This document shows positions 56,962-64,000 of a stretch of 64,000 nucleotides of DNA, one piece after another (position 1 is the first letter of the stretch; each line of letters starts with the position of its first letter). The DNA comes from Sphagnum compactum (lineage: Eukaryota > Bryophyta > Sphagnopsida > Sphagnales): contig OZ234493.1 of the NCBI GenBank assembly GCA_965153455.1, positions 31,114,213 through 31,178,212 on the forward strand, in the 5' to 3' direction. The notes below the pieces were generated by a model. It was not told the DNA's origin. It saw nothing but the letters and a program-made list of their open reading frames with translations, and searched no databases. A program made the position numbers and the translations under genes.

Positions 56962-59640
56962 AGTATCCACCCAACCTTCTTCTCAAAGCTAAGCATTGAC
57001 ATTTGTGATTTATCATACATTATATATAAACGCATCAGTTGGCAAATATGTAGGTGTGCACTAAGTTTTTTTTTCCATTTTTTTATGTAGCAAAGGTGGT
57101 GATCATCCATAAACCAATTTAACCAAATTTGGCTACTAACAAAATATGAAATGAAATATTTTAACATCTTTATATATATTTATGGCTACTATTTGAACCA
57201 TGTACATAAATTTGGAGACTTTTTACGATTTTTTTGAATTTGCAACAAAAATTTTGAAAATTTTGCAACATTATGAAATTTTCTTAGAAAAAGGTTGATG
57301 TCCACAAGTTGAATACATTAACTTTAAAGAAAAATGTGTGAAGGATTTGTCAAAAATTGTAATCTATATATTAAAATAGGTGTTTGTTTGGATGTGACCA
57401 TTTCATAATTTTCTCAAACTGTGCCCCTTCATTTTACTTTTGTACTATCAAAAAACTCTTGATGAAGTAATGTGCATGTTTGTTGTTTCTCAATTTTTTT
57501 GACTAATGAAACAAAAATGATTGAATTTAGAATAATTTCCATTAAACTTAATTTTAAAATGTTCCACAAAAACTCCAAAGTTAAACCCACTTTGACTAGA
57601 ATAGTATTGGGACAAATGACCTTAGAGGAGGTTGAATATATTGGGGCCAATGACACATTAAAGGCCCACTAGTATACCATTAAATTTTTCATAGTTTTGT
57701 GTTTAACATGAGTCCAACAACCATAGGTCAATCAATTTTAAGTTAGGAATCACATATTTGATCAATGCTTCAAGTGAGTACAATTTTTACCAACCTTAGA
57801 ATATGTTTATAGACATTAATAGTCATGAAAAAACTAGAAAAAGACAAACTCAACATACATGTCTTGATGATGTTTTTTTTATAAAGCTTTGTTGATTAAA
57901 TCCTTGTTCATGTCATGTTGCAAAATTTAACTTCACCACAACAATATGAAATGATAATGCCATCTTTCAACATTGTGCTAAGTTTACTTACAAGGGGAGT
58001 TTACAAAATATTTTCCAAGCTTTCACCATATATATTCATTGCAATTCATGAACAATATACCTATAAATTTGTTGCAACCCCGACCTTAGGTTCATGATCA
58101 AGGCTAAAGCACGAAAAAGAAAACATGCCAAGAGAAAAGCTAGGTTGTCTTGAAATTCAAACACATTTTCACAATTGTGGGAGAGTGCAAGGGAACAAGG
58201 CCCAACATTTTAAGTATATTCTCAAGTGGATTCTCACTTTGGGAACCCTAGGGTGTCCCAAATGTTTGGATCAAGGTTTTTGGGGCTAAACCTTATGCAA
58301 ATGGGCCCTCTTTAGACCATTGGAAATATGTTGAAGGGTAAAATACTAAAATGGGGTTTTGGTCACAAAATAATCACATGTACAACACAAGTTATGGCAA
58401 GTTATGAAAGGTCAAAAATCAAATTACCAACATGAATCTTGATCATTTAATCATTTGACAACATAGTCAAATCAATTTCAATTAAGGAGTTTTGATTGAG
58501 GAAAGATCACTTCAAGGGCTATAACAAAATTGCCTTTGAAAACTTTCCAATTTAAAGCAAAATGAGAAAATTATGAGCCTTTAACATGGGAAGATTCATA
58601 ATTTCACAATTTTGATATTTTTAGGAAAGAAATGTCATTACAATGTAACCTTCATTAGTAAATGAAGAATATACAATAGGGAGGAGAGTGGTGATTCTTC
58701 TCAAGTTTACATCATGGTGAATCTTGTGAATTTTGTGTTAACTTGTGGTTCGAAACAGTTTGGTTCCAAATTACATTAATTGCCTTTTATTGAAATCATA
58801 AATTAAATTCATGGTCATGTCCCTCGTGGTCATGAACTTAATTTAGGATTTCAATTGAGTATCATTTAAAAACTCCCATGCCTTCTTCTTTGTTGGGGAG
58901 TAACAAGGGCACCTAGGTTTGCATTTTGTTGCAAAATCGAAAATTGGCAAAGTTTTTGACCACCAATATTGTTTCACAAATTTAGAGGTGTGTTAAGACT
59001 GATGAAGATGGTGGCAAGCATTTGAAAATTGAAATTCTTGATTAAATATGGACATTGGGCCCAACAATTCCATGTAAAGAAAATAAGGTGGTCCATTTTA
59101 GTAAAGCTTTTGCTTGAGGGCTTTTGTTGATGTAAAGATTGCAAGTATTTGATTTTTCTTTCCAATTTTGTTTTTTTTTTCTTAGGTGATTAAATAATTA
59201 GATTATGTTTATTTCTTGGTACAACAAAGTAATATGTGATATCAAGAGCTATGAACCCAAAAAAATATAGTAGAACAATAAACCCAAAAAGATGTCCTTG
59301 TTTGGAAACATTCAATAAAAGGCAAGAACTTTGCAAAAAACCTAAAAAAGGAGTCATATTACGCTTATTCTTCAATATTAGGATGGATCTTATGTTTACA
59401 AATAGGTGTACGATCCCTCCCACTCTTAAAGAATAGCTATAAAAACCCTCCCCTTCGTATGTGTCATGATTTATGTATGTTTAATGTAAGGTAAAGATTG
59501 AAAATAATTCTTTTTTGGGAATGAAAGCCCAAATGTGACATCAGAATGAAATGTTAAACCAAATTCACAAAACAAACTTGTTTCAAATCCTTACACAACA
59601 TAAAAATCTATAAAATCTTAAATGATTTCAATTATTTTCA
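56962..59640. other. AT-rich DNA without genes
   Basis: No supported gene. A few short frames (57472-57672, 57915-58097, 59236-59436) have no recognisable family and no neighbouring exon signals. Confidence 0.55.
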
Positions 59641-59652
59641 ATAGGAAAGGAG

Positions 59653-59706
59653 GCACCTTGCGTGTAAGGTTTTTCATGAAAATGAAGAACCTTACATGTA
59701 AGGTGC
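59653..59706. repeat. Compact 25-bp-stem hairpin
   Basis: Arm 59653-59677 and arm 59682-59706 pair at 22 of 25 positions, with a 4-base GAAA loop; the three differences are transitions, so on one strand they would be G-U pairs. The stem contains two inverted copies of a CACCTTRCRTGTAAGGT palindromic core. Confidence 0.85.
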
Positions 59707-60089
59707 AAGGTGAACTCTTATGTTGAGGTAGAAATTTTACAGAAGGGGTAGGCACTAATGTTGGGTGGTTTTCATTTTTTTGTGAAAACCATTAGGGTTT
59801 TGATTTTCACATACAATTTGAAGAATTGAACCAGTTATCTAAATTTTCCACAAAAAACTAGCTAGGGTATTAGACCTTTGAATTTTTTTTAATTAAACAA
59901 GTTTTTTAAATGTCGGTTCTTACAAATTTAAGACCAATCGATTTTCAAACACAGTTCTTATTAGTTGGTTATCAAAATTTCAATTATTTTTAGCAAAATG
60001 ATTTTTTAGTTACAAAATTACTAAAAATGGTAAAAATAACAAAGAATGAAAAAAATCCTTCACATTTAAATATTCGATAACTTCATTTT

Positions 60090-60667
60090 ATTTAAATGAA
60101 CCTTCAAAATGCTTGAAATCTCCTTCCATTCTAAGATATTTTTCAATTAACTCCACTAAATTAGGAGATTTGTAATCAATTATTGGATCATTAGGCCAAT
60201 TCTTGCTCACAAATATCAATTTCCCTAAATTAGCCATTTATAAATGACATCTGAATTTAAGTTTGTTAATATATCAGCTAAAGAAAAAATGTTATTTGCT
60301 TCCATTTGAAAATTTATAATGTTTAATATTTGGCAGACCAAAAAACCAACAATGAGACACATGGATTTGTGCTTCTCCCACCATTGAGGCAAACATTTGA
60401 TATCCTTGATGTCCATTTAGTATCTTTTGAGAATTTGCAACTTTTGCCCATAAGCTCTTTCATTGGCTCATTAGTGTTGGTAGTTTGTTCAAACATATTT
60501 AATTCACAATCTTCTTCAACCATTGGATCTACACGATCACCTTTAGATTCTAACAAAAGATGTAAATGATTATGGCATTTGATAAGCATGGGATATAATG
60601 ATTTCTTGTCATATTTTTCAACAATATCCACACCTTTTTGTGGCCAACATAAAACAATATTAGGCAA
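60090..60667 (-). pseudogene. hAT transposase C-terminal fossil (minus strand)
   Basis: On the minus strand, 60667-60323 (114 codons) encodes G-V-D-I-V-E-K-Y-x-K-K-S-L-Y-P and E-E-D-C-E-L-N-M-F-E-Q-T-T-N-T-N-E-P, a conserved pre-dimerisation segment of hAT-derived plant proteins. After a frameshift, 60416-60225 gives the dimerisation region (Q-I-L-N-I-I-N-F-Q-M-E, then I-F-S-L-A-D-I-L). It continues to N-L-G-K-L-I-F-V-S-K-N-W-P-N-D near 60230-60185. The N-terminal half is missing or unreadable. It is homologous to the 45.1-46.7 kb fossil. Confidence 0.75.
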
Positions 60668-61370
60668 AAGCTTTTAAACCTAAGGGTTATCATCAAGGAC
60701 AACATGTTATGAGTTTTACATCATATTTCTTTAAAAAGGGTAGGAAAGACTCCAATGCCCTTGAAACCTCCTTTTTCATGTTAGAGGCCAACAAAGACAA
60801 CCCAAGAATAACCCCAAAATCATCATCTATCAAATTTTCTAAGGTTGGTGGGATTTAAACTTCTATCCCCAATTTCAAACACATTATTATTATAGAATGC
60901 AATGCGTCACTTAACAACTAATGTCCTTCAAATTAATTCATAACACAAGCACTCAAAACCATGGAAATGTAGTAAAAAAATATTTGAAAAATATGCCATG
61001 TAAAAGGAGGTAACATTTTTCCATTGATTTTGATAAAAATTAGTATATTGTAAGAAAAGTTAATATCATTATGAAATTGTAAATTTTTTTGGAACATAAT
61101 CACTTTGAAGGCAAATTATAAACAAAGTTTAACATTCAATGTTAATATTTTCAAACTATAGTTCAAATAAAAAACTAAAATCTAAATGTTCTATGTTCAA
61201 ATTAAAAATAAATGATTGTAGAAATCATTTCAAGTGAAAAAAAATTAGCTTATATTAATTGGAGTGTTTGGTTTTCTTAAATGGATATTAGAATCCTCAC
61301 AAACCTTATTCCATTCTCATTTTCTTTTTTCAAAATGTTTAGGCCAAGTTATACATTTATAATTGAGTGG
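60668..61370. other. AT-rich DNA without a gene
   Basis: Upstream flank of the minus-strand hAT fossil. Faint protein-like text on the minus strand (60700-60860) may be more of the transposase, but it is too decayed to claim. Confidence 0.45.
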
Positions 61371-62275
61371 TAGTAAGAGGAGTCAAACAACACGACAAGA
61401 ATTCAACAACAACACAAGAGGAACTAAGTAGCATGCATGAAAATTAGGTCAAAATAATATTTGAGTTTGGAGAAGCTAAGTGGTAGCAAGAAAAACCAAA
61501 CAACAATAAGACAAGTCAAATAGTAGCAATAGAAAAGTCAAACAACACAACAATAGGAATTGAACAACAACACTAGAGGAATTGAAGAACATGCATGGGA
61601 ATTAGGTCAAAATGGTATTTGAGTTTGGAAAAGTTGAGTAGCAACAAGAAAAACCAAACAACAACAAGATGAGTTGAAGAGTAATAAGAGGAGTTGAATA
61701 ACACAACAAGAAGAGCTAAGTAACAAGAAAAAGAACTTAACAATAAAAAAAGATTAGCTGATTAACAATTAAAGTAATCAAACAACATAATAAGAAGAGT
61801 TAAACAACAAAACAAGAGAAGTTAACCAACAATAAGAGGAATCAATTATCAACTTAAGAACAACACAAAAGGAGTTAGAAGAAGAGTAGAACAACAATGC
61901 CATTTTAAGAATTGAATAACAACACAAGAAGAACTGAACAACAACATTGCAAGAAGAGTCAAGGAACACCACTAGAAGAACCAAATAACAATGACAATAA
62001 AAGAATCGAGTAACAACACAAGAGGAGCCAAACAACAATTATGTAAAAGGAATTGACTAACGACACAAGAAAAGTTGAACAATAATATCGTAAGAGGAAT
62101 TGAGCAAGAACATAAGAGGAGCCAAATAATAATGTTACAAAGAGGAGTTGAGTAGCAACATAACAAAAATTGAACAACAACGTTACAAGAGGAGTGAGTA
62201 GCAACACAAAAGTAATTGAGTAATAACATCGTAAGAAAAGTTGAACAACAGCACATGAAAACCCAATCAAGCCAA
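61370..62275. repeat. Degenerate satellite of AACAACA-AGAGGAGTTGA type
   Basis: About 900 bases of diverged ~22-30 bp units alternating AACAACAA-type and AAGAGGARTTGA-type words. A longer-range duplication is also present: the segment with GCATGCATG and AATTAGGTCAAAAT occurs at ~61430 and again at ~61588 (about 158 bases apart). Minus-strand frames (61778-62038, 61959-62289) read Leu/Val/Cys-rich strings that simply translate the repeat. Confidence 0.88.
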
Positions 62276-62957
62276 CAAAAAAAATTCAACTTATAAGCTT
62301 AAAAAAAATACAAAGAAAATCTTCAATTTTAGAACTTTGTAAAGCTCTAACACAAAAACCAAAAGCACAAAATAAATTAAATAACAAAGTGGGACCCAAA
62401 TAAAAAGTGAAAAAGTGGAGAAAAAGTTTAGTTTCCACCAGCTGTGATGGTAGTTGGTTGAAATTTGAGAAGTGCATCTTATTCTATTTAAGTACCCTAT
62501 TAGGTATACTACTTTTGATATTTAAATAAAGGACACAGTGTAGGGGTCAATCTTCACCCCATTGTAACCTTGTGGGTCGAATATCAACTCAAATCTCATT
62601 GTAAGTATTATTTGATTTTCTTGATGAGAACCGACTTAAACTCACGGCAAGTTTTTTCTTCATTTTTAATACTCACCCAATGGTAGTCATTTTGGGGATA
62701 CCCTACATAATGAGGCAAGAAGTTATTACCCCCCCCCTCCCCCCTAATTGTTTTTTAAGAACCTTAACATCTCGTTTGAGATGGGTAAAGACAAATGTGG
62801 GGGACAACATTGCCAAAATGTCACACCAAACCTGTGTATGGTCTCCTATTAGGCCCTTTATTATATTATGGGAATGGCCATTTTGGGGGCTTTAACCCCC
62901 TCAATTGTTTCATTGTAGTGAAAACAAAATTGTTGGGAAGTTGGTTCAAACTACCCA
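62276..62957. other. Spacer without a gene
   Basis: Nothing recognisable apart from a C-run with CT (62730-62745). Confidence 0.5.
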
Positions 62958-62960
62958 AGT

Positions 62961-63126
62961 CACTAGTAGAAAATATGTCTATTTTGACTTGTCTTTGTTG
63001 ATTAAAAGAGTAAAAACAGTGTCATTGTCGATTAAAAAATTTTGACTATTTCAATTGACAATGAAATTTTTTCGACTCTTTTAGTCGACAAAGACAAGTT
63101 GAAAAATACATGTTTTTCTACTAGTG
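62961..63126. mobile_element. CACTA (En/Spm-type) MITE, 166 bp, with perfect target duplication
   Basis: The left end is CACTAGTAGAAAA and the right end is its exact reverse complement. Similarity extends ~50 bases inward on both arms (TGACTTGTCTTTGT and GATTAAAAGAG versus CAACTTGTCTTTGT and GACTAAAAGAG). A 3-bp direct repeat AGT flanks it (62958-62960 and 63127-63129). It has no coding capacity. Mobilisation would need a CACTA transposase elsewhere in the genome. Confidence 0.93.
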
Positions 63127-63129
63127 AGT

Positions 63130-64000
63130 GGAGACTATAAACATTACCAACAATTAGAGACCTAATTTGACTTGGGATGTTTTTACTAGTGTTGGGTGGA
63201 TATTTGAAGGTCCACTGAATATTAATCGAGTTTTACCCCATGTATATATATATATATATATATATCCACCAAATGTTGAATTTTTAAAATCGACCTTGCC
63301 TTGAACCCAAACATTTTAGAAAATTTGTACTCACCCCCACCTCATAACTAGAACTTTTAGAAATTCAAATAGCTTAACCATACCTAGTCTAAAGGGAAGT
63401 AAATGGAAAGGGTATTTCCGAAAAACCTATATGCCCTTATAGTATTTGATTTATACACTTTCAACATATTATGGTTAGGGTTAAGGATTTTGTAGTCTGT
63501 AGTTTGTAGTGCACATGTTTCCTTCACTTTTCATAATAGCTTGCAACTTCCAATGTTCATTTTGAGACTTGTATCAATGTGTTGTCAAAACTATGAATTC
63601 AAGCTATGAGTTACTAGAGCTTTATAGGACGAATCAATTTTCTTTCAAGGGAACATGGCTGCTACAAAACCTTTGAAAAAGGTAAGTGTTTCTAGAGCGC
63701 TGTATCATTTTTTGAGTTTAAGTCACTTTGTTTGGTTTCATTTATTGCACCATCATTTCTACATTGGTATGAAAATTGTATGTTCAAGTTGCCAAGGTGG
63801 TGGAAGGCAAGGGAGTTCAACATAGATTTGGTGATTGATGACAACATTTTGGTCCCCGATCTTGGAGTTTCGCTGTGTTTCATTGGTGGAGGACAGAATT
63901 TTCAACAAATCTTTGGTGATTGTTGCAATGTCTTGGGTGTCTTACATTTGTTTCATTCTTTTAGACGTTCTTTTGTTTTTCACCTTGCTGTTGCAAGCTT
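63130..64000. other. Terminal spacer without a recognised gene
   Basis: It contains a (TA)n microsatellite at about 63242-63265. From 63480 to the window end the text becomes somewhat gene-like (less AT-extreme; GGAACATGGCTGCTACAAAACC near 63650 could hold a start codon at 63656), so a gene might begin here and run off the edge, but nothing can be supported. Confidence 0.4.

Noticed and set aside
61778-62289. Membrane-protein-like minus-strand frames (Leu/Val/Cys-rich)
   Set aside because: They arise from translating the AACAAC/GAGGAG satellite on the opposite strand.

Overview
The window is nuclear DNA from a land plant. Evidence: two multi-exon genes with GT-AG introns of roughly 80 to 1000 bases whose products are plant-type, TTTAGGG telomere-type repeats, and a set of plant transposon families (Ty3/gypsy, hAT, CACTA, Helitron). 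Intergenic DNA is very AT-rich. The short introns argue against a conifer or cycad. A bryophyte or another non-seed plant seems plausible, but the species cannot be named from sequence alone.

Layout. 1-20 kb is a graveyard of LTR retrotransposons. The first (about 1.7-10.3 kb) is a decayed Ty3/gypsy element with gag, protease, a complete C5-cytosine DNA methyltransferase domain placed between protease and reverse transcriptase, then reverse transcriptase, RNase H and integrase, and finally a PHD finger after the integrase. The second (about 13.1-16.4 kb, resuming at 19.7 kb) is a different, more decayed gypsy element split by 3.3 kb of repeat-rich DNA. Between them lies a CACTA-type MITE carrying internal 31-bp tandem repeats.

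20-40 kb is the genic island. A complete 25-exon gene (20734-30648; 1377 residues when spliced) encodes a full-length peroxisomal ABC transporter of the COMATOSE/PXA1/ABCD1 type. It is followed on the same strand by an 8-exon gene (35092-39359; 641 residues) for a LAZ1/OST-alpha-family membrane protein with a long charged tail. Introns of both genes contain telomere-like repeats, two of them arranged as inverted hairpins.

40-64 kb holds no intact gene that I can recognise. It has three hAT transposase fossils (41.2-42.3 kb minus, 45.1-46.7 kb plus, 60.1-60.7 kb minus), a broken piece of a JmjC histone demethylase gene of the REF6/ELF6 class (43.4-43.9 kb), a Helitron-like 3' terminus (47.9 kb), a 487-bp hAT-type non-autonomous element carrying a GC-rich coding-like cargo (52.6-53.1 kb), two large degenerate satellites (53.1-54.2 and 61.4-62.3 kb), a foldback hairpin (59.65 kb) and a clean 166-bp CACTA MITE with a perfect target duplication (62.96 kb).

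The strongest candidate for an unusual system is the first retroelement. A chromatin writer (cytosine methyltransferase) and a probable chromatin reader (PHD finger) are built into one Ty3/gypsy polyprotein. This copy is dead: it has in-frame stops and mutated RT and integrase catalytic residues. The domain order is nevertheless readable, and intact relatives should be sought.
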